Source: Syntrophomonadaceae bacterium (GTDB lineage Bacteria; Bacillota; Syntrophomonadia; Syntrophomonadales; DTU052). Taken from it: 51,798 bases of DNA. The translations under genes were made by a program, and so were the position numbers. Shown here piece after piece: positions 42,492 through 50,739 of this stretch (the stretch's first letter is position 1; every line of letters begins with the position of its first letter). The stretch spans positions 1 to 51,798 of the forward strand of contig JAAYDA010000069.1 in the NCBI GenBank assembly GCA_012729505.1, given 5' to 3'. The notes beneath the pieces are model-generated. The model had not been told where the DNA came from. It did not search any database and worked only from the letters and a program-made list of their open reading frames with translations.

Positions 42492-44420
42492 TTAATTTCC
42501 GGTTTTAAAGTATATTTCATCAATAATATTGTGGTAGTTTTCCAGGATGACACGTTTTTTGGGCTTCTGGGTAGGGGTTAGCTCTCCGTTTTCTTCGAGA
42601 AATCTTCTGTTAATTATCTGATGCTGTTTAATGGCCTCAAAGGACTCCAGGCCCTGGTTGGCTTGGGTGATGGCCTCTGCTATCATCATTTTCAATATCG
42701 GCTGGGAAATAAAATCCATGCCAACTTCTACACACATATGAGCACCGTTGACGTCGGCATATTTCACCTGGGATTTGTCAAAGGATACTCCCTGCCTGGC
42801 AAACAGATCGATAAAATAGTTGAAGTTTGGCACTGCCAAAATGGAGATAAAGGGACGCTCATCGCCAATCACAAAAACCTGATCAATACTTATCGTAGTG
42901 GCAAACAGGCTTTCCAGCTTGAGGGGTGCCACATTTTTCCCGGTGGAAAGACATATTATCATCTTTTTGCGGTCTATAATGGTATAGTAGCCATCCTCAT
43001 CCACCGTAACCAGGTCCCCGGTACGGAACCATCCGTCAGGGGTAAATGCAGCCGCAGTTTCCTCAGGCTTGTTAAGATATTCGCTGAATACACCTGCACC
43101 TGAGACTTCCAGTTCACCATCTTCTGCTACCCGGCAAAATGAACGATTGGCCTCCGGGCCAATGGTACCCGGCTTGGCGCCGCACATGGGATTATAGGTA
43201 ACGGCGCTGGTGGTTTCAGTAAGGCCATAGCCCTCTAAAACCGGCAGGCCTACAGTATAGAAAAACTTTAGCAAATCAGGGGCGATTCCCGAGCTGGCTG
43301 AAAAGGAAAAACGAAAACGATCACCGAAAATCCCTCTTACCTTGGCAAAAAGCCGGTCGGCTACAGCATACTGCAGCCGGAGTCCCAGAGACAGTTTTGA
43401 TTTTATGCTGAACTCAGGACGCATATCGACGCGGCCATGAGAGTCGGTTCGATGGGCCAATACTTGTTGGCCTACATTTAATGCCCAATCAAACAGTTTC
43501 TTTTTGGCCGAACTCTCTGAGAGCTGCTGCTGAAACTGCATGTAGATTTTTTCGTACAGCCGGGGTACACAGCTAAACCAGGTAGGATTATAATGCGGCA
43601 AATCGTTGACCAAGGTGGCGGGACTGTCGGCATAAGCAATCGAGGCGCCTAAAGAAAGTGCCGCCCATTGGGAGCAGACCCGGTCAAATATGTGGGAGAG
43701 GGGCAGGAATGAAAGAACCCGGTCCTCATTAGTCAGAGGATGACCAACTTTGTTAAAATATTCGAATGTGCCGTCAACACGGGAAGTGAAGCACTCGTGT
43801 GTCAGTATTACTCCTTTGCCGATTCCGGTAGTCCCGGAAGTATACAATATTGTTGCCCAGTCAGCGGAGCTATTTCCTTTCCAGCGGGACTCATAAACGG
43901 GAAACAGGTCTGGGGAATTGTCCCTCCCCAGAATCATAAGGTCTTGGAGGGATAAGATTCTTTCGTCCCCGGTATCGATATCATTACTGATAACGATAAT
44001 CTTTTTTAAGCCCGGCATCTGCTCAAGTCCCGGCAGAATAGTATTGAGAATCTGTTGATTGCCGACAAAAATAATCTCACACTGTGAATCATTAACGATA
44101 TATGATACTTCATGCAAGGAAAGGGTCGGATAGATGGTGACCAAGACCGCTCCGCAGTTGATGGTGGCAACGTCAGCATGGGTCCAATAGGGACTGTTGG
44201 CTGCCATGATACCCACGCGATCCTGTTTTTTCACTCCCAGGGCAAGGAGCCCCAAGGCAATAGATTCAACTCGATCTTTCATTTCATTCCAGGTAAAGAC
44301 TCCATTGTTATCACCTTGATAAAGCTCAGGGTTAAAGAGCTGGGCCACCTGGTCAGGATATAGACCGGCATTCCTATAAAATGCCTGACTTACGGTAAGA
44401 TTTTCTACATGGTTGTACAT
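42492..44420 (-). CDS. Long-chain acyl-CoA synthetase (FAA1/FadD15 type)
   Basis: A 642-residue AMP-forming ligase of the long (bacterial FAA1-like) group. Motifs: TILYTSGTTGIGKGVILTH, GYGLTETTSAVTYN, GWFRTGDLVTVDEDGYY and DRKKMIICLSTGKNVAP. The C-terminal lysine region TPTQKPKKRVI replaces the shorter PxTxxGK tail. It activates long-chain fatty acids at the membrane. It is the third acyl-CoA ligase in the window and the longest. The ATG follows GGGGGCAG. It is a single minus-strand gene, with palindromic repeat copy D just past its end as a possible terminator. Confidence 0.9.
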   Translation of the reverse strand: MYNHVENLTVSQAFYRNAGLYPDQVAQLFNPELYQGDNNGVFTWNEMKDRVESIALGLLALGVKKQDRVGIMAANSPYWTHADVATINCGAVLVTIYPTLSLHEVSYIVNDSQCEIIFVGNQQILNTILPGLEQMPGLKKIIVISNDIDTGDERILSLQDLMILGRDNSPDLFPVYESRWKGNSSADWATILYTSGTTGIGKGVILTHECFTSRVDGTFEYFNKVGHPLTNEDRVLSFLPLSHIFDRVCSQWAALSLGASIAYADSPATLVNDLPHYNPTWFSCVPRLYEKIYMQFQQQLSESSAKKKLFDWALNVGQQVLAHRTDSHGRVDMRPEFSIKSKLSLGLRLQYAVADRLFAKVRGIFGDRFRFSFSASSGIAPDLLKFFYTVGLPVLEGYGLTETTSAVTYNPMCGAKPGTIGPEANRSFCRVAEDGELEVSGAGVFSEYLNKPEETAAAFTPDGWFRTGDLVTVDEDGYYTIIDRKKMIICLSTGKNVAPLKLESLFATTISIDQVFVIGDERPFISILAVPNFNYFIDLFARQGVSFDKSQVKYADVNGAHMCVEVGMDFISQPILKMMIAEAITQANQGLESFEAIKQHQIINRRFLEENGELTPTQKPKKRVILENYHNIIDEIYFKTGN

Positions 44421-44599
44421 ACTTCTGCCCCCTAATTATGAATATAATCCGTAATACAGACAGCACTTTTTCTTATAACAACATTCTTAATATTGCTGCA
44501 GATTCCTTCCAGATTGAATAATTTGTTAGGGTTGATTCGGAAAACCTTTTCAAGGGTAACACAAAAAGAAGGAGCATCCAATACAATACGCCAGACCTT

Positions 44600-44981
44600 A
44601 GGGAAAATGTCATGTCCACAATTGGGAAACGAGGAATCGGAGTGCGGGGTGAGTTCCAACGTAGTCAGGCGGGATCCAAATCTCATAAAAAGAGATTTGT
44701 ACTTCCCGCTTGGTTCAGCGTGGAGCGCTGAACTTCCTTTTTGGGATGAAGACCGAGCAAACTCCTGCGAAGGTAAGGGCTGGAGAGCAGCCGAAGGACA
44801 GGAGGTCCTGAGTCCGCCTCCTGAGCCATGGAGGGCGAATTGGCGGTGTGCTGCTCGGAGGCCGCACCTGAGCAGTTGAGATTGCCGGTTCTTCATTCCG
44901 GGAACAAGTGGAATTCACCCGGGGCGGAGGTTGGCCTCTCCTTAAATTGTGCCCATGTTGGCCCAACATGGCATTTTCCCT
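44600..44981. mobile_element. 382-bp structured element with terminal inverted repeats (MITE-like)
   Basis: AGGGAAAATGTCATGT (44600-44615) is repeated inverted at 44966-44981 with 15 of 16 bases matching. A further CACAATT occurs inward of both ends. The interior is more GC-rich than the flanks and full of hairpins, e.g. GTTCAGCG/CGCTGAAC around 44712-44732 and AAATCTC/GAGATTT near 44680. GACC occurs just outside both ends, but 2 bases from the left arm, so no clean target duplication is seen. It could be a MITE or a structured RNA gene. Confidence 0.5.
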
Positions 44982-44994
44982 GACCAGGTTGCTC

Positions 44995-45045
44995 AAAAGC
45001 CCGCTCAATCAACGTAACCGCTTTACGTGACAGTCGCGGGCTTTT
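44995..45045 (-). repeat. Palindromic repeat family, copy C (bidirectional terminator-like)
   Basis: A perfect 10-bp outer stem, AAAAGCCCGC (44995-45004) with GCGGGCTTTT (45036-45045), plus an inner ACGTAA/TTTACGT pair. Read on the minus strand, its right half (TACGTTGATTGAGCGG) equals copy A. The left half has diverged, and the shared reading frame is broken. Confidence 0.75.
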
Positions 45046-45075
45046 GCGAATATTTTGTTATGGATTGGCAAGATT

Positions 45076-45270
45076 TCAGTTCTTCTGTTTTCCCGAGCTT
45101 TCATCAATAGAAGGGGGAGGGGAAAGTGGAATACGGCCGGCCTTGGCTGCGGCATTGCGAAGAATATATTCTATTTGAGAATTTACACTGCGAAATTCGT
45201 CAGCGGCCCAGCGTTCCAGTGCATCATACAATTTTGGATCGATTCTCAGCGGAAAACTTTTCTTCTTCAT
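45076..45270 (-). CDS. Arc/MetJ-type ribbon-helix-helix DNA-binding protein
   Basis: A 64-residue protein beginning [22 protein letters not shown], the beta-strand and first helix of an Arc-like ribbon-helix-helix domain, with [13 protein letters not shown] as the second helix. The C-terminus is Pro/Ser-rich and polar. Such proteins bind DNA as dimers and often regulate their own operon. The frame is open further upstream (45342), but the ATG at 45270 starts the domain normally. It lies 13 bases after the SPFH gene on the same strand. The pair suggests it controls SPFH expression or is its partner. Confidence 0.8.
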   Translation of the reverse strand: MKKKSFPLRIDPKLYDALERWAADEFRSVNSQIEYILRNAAAKAGRIPLSPPPSIDESSGKQKN

Positions 45271-45283
45271 AATTAACTCGCAT

Positions 45284-46126
45284 TTAATATAGTGTACCTG
45301 TATTAATAACCGGTTGAGCGGAACGATCTGATACGATGGCAACCAAAAGGTTATTTATCATAGCTACTTTTCGTTCCTCATCCAGTTGTAAGGTACCTGC
45401 GGACTGTAATTGGTCAATGGCATCCTGGGCCATGCCAACCGCACCCTGGACAATAATCTGCCGGGCGGCAAGAATAGCGGATGCCTGCTGACGCTGCAGC
45501 ATTGCCCCGGCAATTTCGGTTGCATAAGCCAGATGAGTAAGACGGGCTTCAATAATTTCAACCCCGGCCACTCCCAGACGCTCCTGGAGTTCACGGGCCA
45601 ATTCTTCAGCAACCTCTTCAATATTGCCCCGGAGGGAATAGCCTTCGTCTTTAAAATTATCGTAGGGATATTTGGTTGCCACATGACGTAAAGCTGCTTC
45701 ACTCTGGATTCTTACAAATGTCTCATAGTCGTCCACATCAAATACGGCTTTGGCAGAATCAACAACCTTGAAGACAATAACCGCACCGATCTCTATCGGG
45801 TTGCCTTCCACATCGTTAACTTTTAAGGTTTCACTGTTGAAATTGCGTACCCGCAGAGATACCTTTTTTCTTAAGGTAGCGGGGATAGTCATCCACAGGC
45901 CGTCATTAATTATGGAACCCACATAGCGCCCAAAGAAAGTGATTACCTTGGCTTCATTGGGCTGAACAACGGTGACGCCTGTACTAAGGACACCCATGAC
46001 CACAAGCAGCAGAGCACCCAATAGGAATTGAAAGTTTATCAGGGCCCAGATACCGCCTATAGTCAGGAGCAGAATAATCAGAATTCCTACGAAACCATTT
46101 AATTTGAATGCGTTTTTCTGAATCAT
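45284..46126 (-). CDS. SPFH/Band 7 membrane-scaffold protein
   Basis: A 280-residue stomatin/prohibitin-like protein. Two hydrophobic segments (about 12-55) are followed by the Band 7 domain, with [19 protein letters not shown] at its start, [19 protein letters not shown] and the basic helix [21 protein letters not shown], then an Ala/Gln-rich oligomerisation helix. SPFH proteins form ring scaffolds in the membrane and control proteases or lipid domains. No NfeD or HflK/C partner is present; the only partner is the small ribbon-helix-helix gene downstream. The ATG follows GGGAG. Confidence 0.9.
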   Translation of the reverse strand: MIQKNAFKLNGFVGILIILLLTIGGIWALINFQFLLGALLLVVMGVLSTGVTVVQPNEAKVITFFGRYVGSIINDGLWMTIPATLRKKVSLRVRNFNSETLKVNDVEGNPIEIGAVIVFKVVDSAKAVFDVDDYETFVRIQSEAALRHVATKYPYDNFKDEGYSLRGNIEEVAEELARELQERLGVAGVEIIEARLTHLAYATEIAGAMLQRQQASAILAARQIIVQGAVGMAQDAIDQLQSAGTLQLDEERKVAMINNLLVAIVSDRSAQPVINTGTLY

Positions 46127-46452
46127 GCTGACAACTCCCTAAATAGATTTGGTATTTAAATGATATCAGAATGATATGTAAAACGGAAGGGCGGAAGAAA
46201 AAATATTCGCTGGTAAATCGTGGCGGGTGGGGATTGAATAAGGTTATAAATGGAATGATTGAGAAATAATAGATGAAGAGAAGCATTACACATTCGGGAG
46301 TATCAGGTTGTGTGGCCATATTCTTACCGATGCTGTTATTTATAGAATCGAACTATTATAATTCGGAATTTACCGGCAATTCTTTTTTTATTGGTTCGTT
46401 TCTAATACAATGGTCACATCGATTTCCAATTAATAGATTGAAAGAGGAAAGA
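46127..46452. other. Divergent intergenic region between SPFH and the FAS II operon
   Basis: The frame of the next gene is open back to 46273 but has no ribosome binding site there, so it is treated as non-coding. AT-rich; a TACAAT near 46406 could be the -10 for the FAS operon, but no good -35 and no FapR-type palindrome is seen. Confidence 0.45.
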
Positions 46453-47505
46453 ATGGAATTTAAACCGCTGATAATCGGTAATCATACTGCAGCTGTTCCA
46501 ATAATCCAAGGTGGCATGGGAGTAGGCATATCCTTGTCGGGTTTGGCCTCTGCCGTAAGCCGCCAAGGTGCTATTGGGGTTATATCTGCTATTGAGATCG
46601 GCATGGATGAACCCGATTACCGTCAGAACAAACGAAAGGCCAATATTCAAGGTTTGCGCAACGAGATTCGTCGAACCAGGGCTTTGGCCGATGGGGGTGT
46701 ATTTGGAGTAAACATAATGGCGGCCATCAACAACTATGAGGAGATGGTCCGGACAGCGGTGGAGGAAGAGGTTGACATCATTATTGTTGGCGCCGGCCTT
46801 CCTCTGAATCTTCCCGGCTTTGTACGCGGTACAAATACTGCCGTTGTGCCTATAGTTTCATCAGCTAAAGCTTTTCAGCTGATTGGACGCAAATGGGCCA
46901 GGGACTTCGGATATTCTCCGGATGCTGTAATAGTGGAAGGTCCTCTGGCCGGTGGGCATCTGGGCTTTTCCCGCTCACAGCTGGAAAGACTGGATGAGAA
47001 TAGATTGGAAAATATCGTTATTGATGTTCTGACTGAGGCCCAAAGGTTTGAAGACAGCTCCGGAAGGCCGATTCCGGTAATTGCGGCTGGGGGTATATGG
47101 GACAAGGAAGACATTAAGCGTTTTATTAACCTTGGCTGTCAGGGGGTGCAGATGGGAACACGTTTTGTAGCCACCTTTGAATGTGATGCTTCTGATGAAT
47201 TCAAGGAAGCTTATCTGGATGCTGACGAGGATGATGTTCTTATAATAACCAGCCCGGTGGGTATGCCGGGCCGAGTGATTCGGGGCAGCTTCATTGATTC
47301 TCTCGGTGAAGGCGAGAAAATCAAATGTAGATATAACTGTTTGAAAACGTGCAATCCTGCCGAAGCGCCTTACTGTATTGCGGATGCGTTGATTAACGCC
47401 AAAACAGGCAACATGGATAAGGGGTTTGCTTTTTGCGGTGCTAATGTGGGCCGTGTTGACCGTATTGTATCGGTAAAAGAGTTGATCCGGGAATTGACCC
47501 AATGA
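46453..47505 (+). CDS. NMO/FabK-like FMN flavoprotein
   Basis: A 350-residue TIM-barrel flavoprotein of the nitronate monooxygenase/enoyl reductase II superfamily. IIQGGMGVGIS at the N-terminus, EGPLAGGHLGFS and AAGGIWDKEDIKRFINLGCQGVQMGTRF form the FMN phosphate site. The C-terminus has a cysteine-rich segment (CRYNCLKTCNPAEAPYC) not found in FabK and suggestive of metal or iron-sulfur binding. The start ATG 46453 follows AAGAGGAAAG. It is the first gene of the FAS II operon and 25 bases or less from fabH, so a role in fatty acid synthesis is likely, but the reaction is unknown. Confidence 0.82.
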   Translation: MEFKPLIIGNHTAAVPIIQGGMGVGISLSGLASAVSRQGAIGVISAIEIGMDEPDYRQNKRKANIQGLRNEIRRTRALADGGVFGVNIMAAINNYEEMVRTAVEEEVDIIIVGAGLPLNLPGFVRGTNTAVVPIVSSAKAFQLIGRKWARDFGYSPDAVIVEGPLAGGHLGFSRSQLERLDENRLENIVIDVLTEAQRFEDSSGRPIPVIAAGGIWDKEDIKRFINLGCQGVQMGTRFVATFECDASDEFKEAYLDADEDDVLIITSPVGMPGRVIRGSFIDSLGEGEKIKCRYNCLKTCNPAEAPYCIADALINAKTGNMDKGFAFCGANVGRVDRIVSVKELIRELTQ

Positions 47506-47530
47506 TTTAATGGGTCGTCAGGAATTAGGA

Positions 47531-48547
47531 GTGATTACGATAGATCAAGCTATGACATCTGTGGTTTTAGGAATAGGGACAGCGGTCCCTGAAAAAATAT
47601 TGACTAATATTGAACTGGAATCGATGGTTGACACTACTGAGGAATGGATTCTGAGCCGTACCGGTATTGAAGAACGCCGGATTGCAGCTTGTGCCCAAGC
47701 AACTTCAGATCTGGCTTTGTCAGCCAGTAAAGCGGCCCTGGAGCAGGGGGGGATCTCGGCAGACCAGCTGGATCTTATTCTGGTGGCAACGGTGACTCCT
47801 GATATGATTTTCCCTTCAACTGCCTGTATTCTGCAAAGGGCTCTGGGGGCGGTCAATGCCGGGGCTTTTGACTTATCAGCCGGGTGCACCGGATTTGTAT
47901 ATGCTCTGACGGTGGCTGAGCAGTTTTTGGCGAGTGGCAAATGCCGCTATGTTTTAATTGCGGCAGCGGAAACATTATCCCGGATAACAAATTACGAGGA
48001 TCGCAATACTTGCATCCTGTTTGGTGACGGCGCGGGAGCTGTTGTTTTGGGACGAGGCTCTAAACCCTACGGAATCATATCTGCTTATCTGGGGGCCGAT
48101 GGCAATGGTGAGTCATTGCTCTATGTTCCGGCTGGCGGCTCACGTCTGCCTGCATCTCCGCAAACGGTGGCAGATAATCTCCATTACATTCATATGCAGG
48201 GTAATGAAGTTTTTAAGTTTGCGGTAAGTGTTATTCCGGAATGTATTGACCGGGTTCTTAACCAGTCGGGAATGGCTATGGAGGATGTTGATCATTTTGT
48301 ATTCCATCAGGCCAATCGGCGTATTCTGCAAACGGCGGTGAAACGTCTGGGGATTTCCTGGGAAAAAGTAATCGTCAACCTGGAGAGATATGGTAATGTT
48401 TCAGCGGCTTCTATTCCACTGGCTCTGGGAGAGGCGGTTGAAGATGGCCGGATTAAGGAGGGCGATCTGATAATGATGGTGGCTTTTGGGGCGGGTCTGA
48501 CTATGGGGGCGGTTCTGATGCGATGGGGTGGGGCAGGAAATGATTAA
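47531..48547 (+). CDS. fabH: 3-oxoacyl-ACP synthase III
   Basis: FabH condenses an acyl-CoA starter with malonyl-ACP, the first step of fatty acid elongation. The catalytic triad is visible: cysteine in SAGCTGFVYAL, histidine in HQANRRIL and asparagine in YGNVSAASIP. The start is unclear. GTG 47531 has AGGA 7 bases upstream and is used here. ATG 47552 has no ribosome binding site but places the active cysteine at position 112, as in the E. coli enzyme. An ATG at 47510 is also in frame. It overlaps fabK by 8 bases. Confidence 0.93.
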   Translation: MITIDQAMTSVVLGIGTAVPEKILTNIELESMVDTTEEWILSRTGIEERRIAACAQATSDLALSASKAALEQGGISADQLDLILVATVTPDMIFPSTACILQRALGAVNAGAFDLSAGCTGFVYALTVAEQFLASGKCRYVLIAAAETLSRITNYEDRNTCILFGDGAGAVVLGRGSKPYGIISAYLGADGNGESLLYVPAGGSRLPASPQTVADNLHYIHMQGNEVFKFAVSVIPECIDRVLNQSGMAMEDVDHFVFHQANRRILQTAVKRLGISWEKVIVNLERYGNVSAASIPLALGEAVEDGRIKEGDLIMMVAFGAGLTMGAVLMRWGGAGND

Positions 48548-49493
48548 GACCAGAGTAACGGAAATGTTAGGAATAAGATTCCCTTTGTTTCAAGGGGGAA
48601 TGGCCTGGATAGCCACTGGCCAACTGGCGGGTGCGGTTTCTTCAGCGGGAGGTCTGGGAATTATCGGCTCGGGGACGGCCGATGTCCAGTGGCTGCAAAG
48701 GGAAATAGAGGCGGCTCGCCGTCTGACTGAACATCCCTTTGGAGTTAACCTGGTTTTGACTTCTCCACATATTGAAGAAAATATTGCTCTGGTAATAAAG
48801 GAAAAAATTCCGGTAGTAACTACCGGGGCGGGCAATCCAGGCAAATATTTGCCGCTTTTCAGGGATCAGGGCATAAAGGTGATGCCGGTGGTTGCTTCGG
48901 TGGCATTGGCCCGAAGGCTGGCACGGCTGGGTGCTGATGCGATTATTGCCGAAGGTGTGGAGTCGGGCGGCCATGTGGGTGAGATGACTACCATGTGTCT
49001 GGTGCCTATGATAGCTGATGTCCTTGATATTCCGGTTATAGCGGCCGGAGGCATAGCCGATGGCCGGGGGATGCTGGCAGCTTTTGCCTTAGGAGCGGAA
49101 GCGGTACAGATGGGAACTCGCTTTATCTGTGCCGAGGAGTGCCCGGCCCATCCGGACTACCAGCAAAAGGTAATCAAAGCAAAGGATAGAGATACTGAAG
49201 TATGTGGCCTTACTACCCTTTATCCGGTTCGGGCGCTGCGCAATTCTTTTGTTCGCTATTATCTGGAACAAGAAAGGGCCGGAGCAGACCAGGAGATGCT
49301 GAGAAAGTTAGGGGCAGGCAAATATCCGGAGGCGGCTCTGGGCGGAGACATTGAGAATGGCTCGATACTGGCGGGTCAGGTGTCCGGCTTAGTTAACCGG
49401 GTTGAGCCTGCGGCGGCCATAGTAAAAGATGTGATGGAAACGGCGGAGGCCTTGCTGTTGAATAGACTGGGGGTTGAGCAATGGTCCGAATAG
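48540..49493 (+). CDS. fabK: Enoyl-ACP reductase II
   Basis: A 317-residue FMN enzyme that reduces trans-2-enoyl-ACP with NAD(P)H in the last step of each elongation round. FabK motifs: FPLFQGGMAWIATGQLAGAV, VTTGAGNPGKYL, AEGVESGGHVGEM, AAGGIADGRGM and GAEAVQMGTRF. The ATG at 48540 follows GGGGCAGGA and overlaps the fabH end. It lies between fabH and fabD as in Streptococcus and Clostridia, which supports the FabK call over nitronate monooxygenase. Bacteria with FabK are usually resistant to triclosan (family knowledge). Confidence 0.93.
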   Translation: MIKTRVTEMLGIRFPLFQGGMAWIATGQLAGAVSSAGGLGIIGSGTADVQWLQREIEAARRLTEHPFGVNLVLTSPHIEENIALVIKEKIPVVTTGAGNPGKYLPLFRDQGIKVMPVVASVALARRLARLGADAIIAEGVESGGHVGEMTTMCLVPMIADVLDIPVIAAGGIADGRGMLAAFALGAEAVQMGTRFICAEECPAHPDYQQKVIKAKDRDTEVCGLTTLYPVRALRNSFVRYYLEQERAGADQEMLRKLGAGKYPEAALGGDIENGSILAGQVSGLVNRVEPAAAIVKDVMETAEALLLNRLGVEQWSE

Positions 49494-50410
49494 GAATGGT
49501 GTTTCCGGGGCAGGGAGCTCAATATGCAGGGATGGGCCGCGATCTGGCCGGTCATTATCAGGTGGCACGAGAGGTTTTTCAACGAGCTGATAATGCTTTG
49601 GAATATTCGTTAAGCACTTTATGTTTTGAGGGTCCCGAGGAAGAGCTTAACCGGACTGAGGTGACCCAACCTGCTATCCTGACGGTCAGCATTGCCGTCT
49701 GGGAGGTTATGAAATCTCTGGGCATCAAGGTTGAGATGGCTGCGGGTTTGAGCCTGGGGGAATATAGTGCTCTGGTAGCGGCGGGAGTCATTGAATTGGA
49801 GGAAGCGGTTAAACTCGTGGCCCGGAGGGGGCAGCTTATGCAAGAGGCAGTTCCTGAGGGACGGGGAATGATGGCTGCTTGTCTGGGACTGGAGGTTGAG
49901 AAGGTTGAGTCCGCCTGCCGGGAGGGTTCAAATCGTGGCTTAGTCGGCATTGCCAATTATAATTGTCCCGGACAGCTGGTGATATCCGGAGAAAAGGCGG
50001 CAGTTGAGGCAGCCGGTGAAGCAATCAAAGAGCAGGGGGGACGGTTTATTCCATTGGCGGTCAGTGTCCCATCACATTCCCTGCTCATGAAGGAAGCGGC
50101 CCTTAAGTTTGGTGCCGAAATTGAAGATATAGTCTGGCAACAGCCTATATTCCCTGTAATCAGCAATGTTTCGGCCCTTGAAGCGGCACCGGATGATCTG
50201 CGGGATATTTTGATAAAGCAGCTCTACAGCCCGGTGCGATGGCAGCAGTCTATTGAATATATGGCTGATAAGGTGGATTGCTTTATCGAGCTGGGGCCGG
50301 GAAAGACCTTGTCGGCTCTTATAAAAAAGATAAGCAGAAACAAGCTGAGGGGAAATATAGAGGATGGCAGCTCAATGAATACAGTGTTAAACAGACTAAG
50401 GGGGGAGTAA
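49481..50410 (+). CDS. fabD: Malonyl-CoA:ACP transacylase
   Basis: A 309-residue enzyme that loads malonate onto acyl carrier protein. FPGQGAQYAGMG lies at the N-terminus, the active serine is Ser91 in GLSLGEYSAL and the histidine is His199 in VPSHSLLM. A conserved arginine lies in ARRGQLMQ. It overlaps fabK by 13 bases, so the two are translationally coupled. In most Firmicute clusters fabG follows here. Instead, a 76-base gap leads to acpP. Confidence 0.95.
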   Translation: MVRIGMVFPGQGAQYAGMGRDLAGHYQVAREVFQRADNALEYSLSTLCFEGPEEELNRTEVTQPAILTVSIAVWEVMKSLGIKVEMAAGLSLGEYSALVAAGVIELEEAVKLVARRGQLMQEAVPEGRGMMAACLGLEVEKVESACREGSNRGLVGIANYNCPGQLVISGEKAAVEAAGEAIKEQGGRFIPLAVSVPSHSLLMKEAALKFGAEIEDIVWQQPIFPVISNVSALEAAPDDLRDILIKQLYSPVRWQQSIEYMADKVDCFIELGPGKTLSALIKKISRNKLRGNIEDGSSMNTVLNRLRGE

Positions 50411-50486
50411 ATAGATTTGATTCTTAAGGTTGAAAGCAAATTTACAGATTAAATTGGTGATTATTTAATTTAAGGAGGGCAAAAAA

Positions 50487-50726
50487 ATGGCGATTCTTGA
50501 TGATCTTAAAGACATAATCGTGGATATCCTGGATGTTCAGGCCCAAGAGATTACTGAAGAGTCTAAGCTGGTAGAGGATTTGAAGGCTGATTCCCTGGAT
50601 ATTGTTGAGATGCTGATGCAGATAGAGGATAAGTTCGGTCTGCAAATACCAGAATCTACGGCGGAAGACTTTAAAACGGTTAAGGATGTTGTAGATTATC
50701 TGGAGAAGCGCCTGCAGGAAAAGTAG
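50487..50726 (+). CDS. acpP: Acyl carrier protein
   Basis: A 79-residue acidic four-helix protein. Ser36 in ADSLDIVEM carries the 4'-phosphopantetheine arm that holds the growing acyl chain. The ATG follows a strong AAGGAGGG. The start of fabF lies 13 bases after the stop. The strong ribosome binding site fits the high level at which acyl carrier protein is made. Confidence 0.96.
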   Translation: MAILDDLKDIIVDILDVQAQEITEESKLVEDLKADSLDIVEMLMQIEDKFGLQIPESTAEDFKTVKDVVDYLEKRLQEK

Positions 50727-50739
50727 AGGTGAGCCGAAG

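Larger units (their letters stand above)
44421..45075. other. Gene-free region with a structured element and repeat copy C
   Basis: Frames on both strands lack starts with ribosome binding sites and give low-complexity, Arg/Ser/Pro-rich peptides. The region instead holds an inverted-repeat-bounded element (44600-44981) rich in stem-loops, then palindromic repeat copy C. Confidence 0.6.

Noticed and set aside
42323-42520. 65-codon minus-strand frame (ATG 42520) overlapping the end of the long acyl-CoA ligase
   Set aside because: It has no ribosome binding site and overlaps a certain gene; its protein-like look comes from palindromic repeat copy D. Kept as a repeat, not a gene.
44432-44896. 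Frames on both strands across the structured element (also 44493-44879 plus and 44715-45008 minus)
   Set aside because: Low-complexity Arg/Ser/Pro-rich products, no ribosome binding sites, all overlapping each other.
46273-46452. 60-residue extension of the NMO-like flavoprotein
   Set aside because: No ribosome binding site at 46273; the ATG at 46453 has one and starts at the conserved domain.
48540-49493. Nitronate monooxygenase as the name for the fabK gene
   Set aside because: Same superfamily, but the position between fabH and fabD and the motifs favour FabK.
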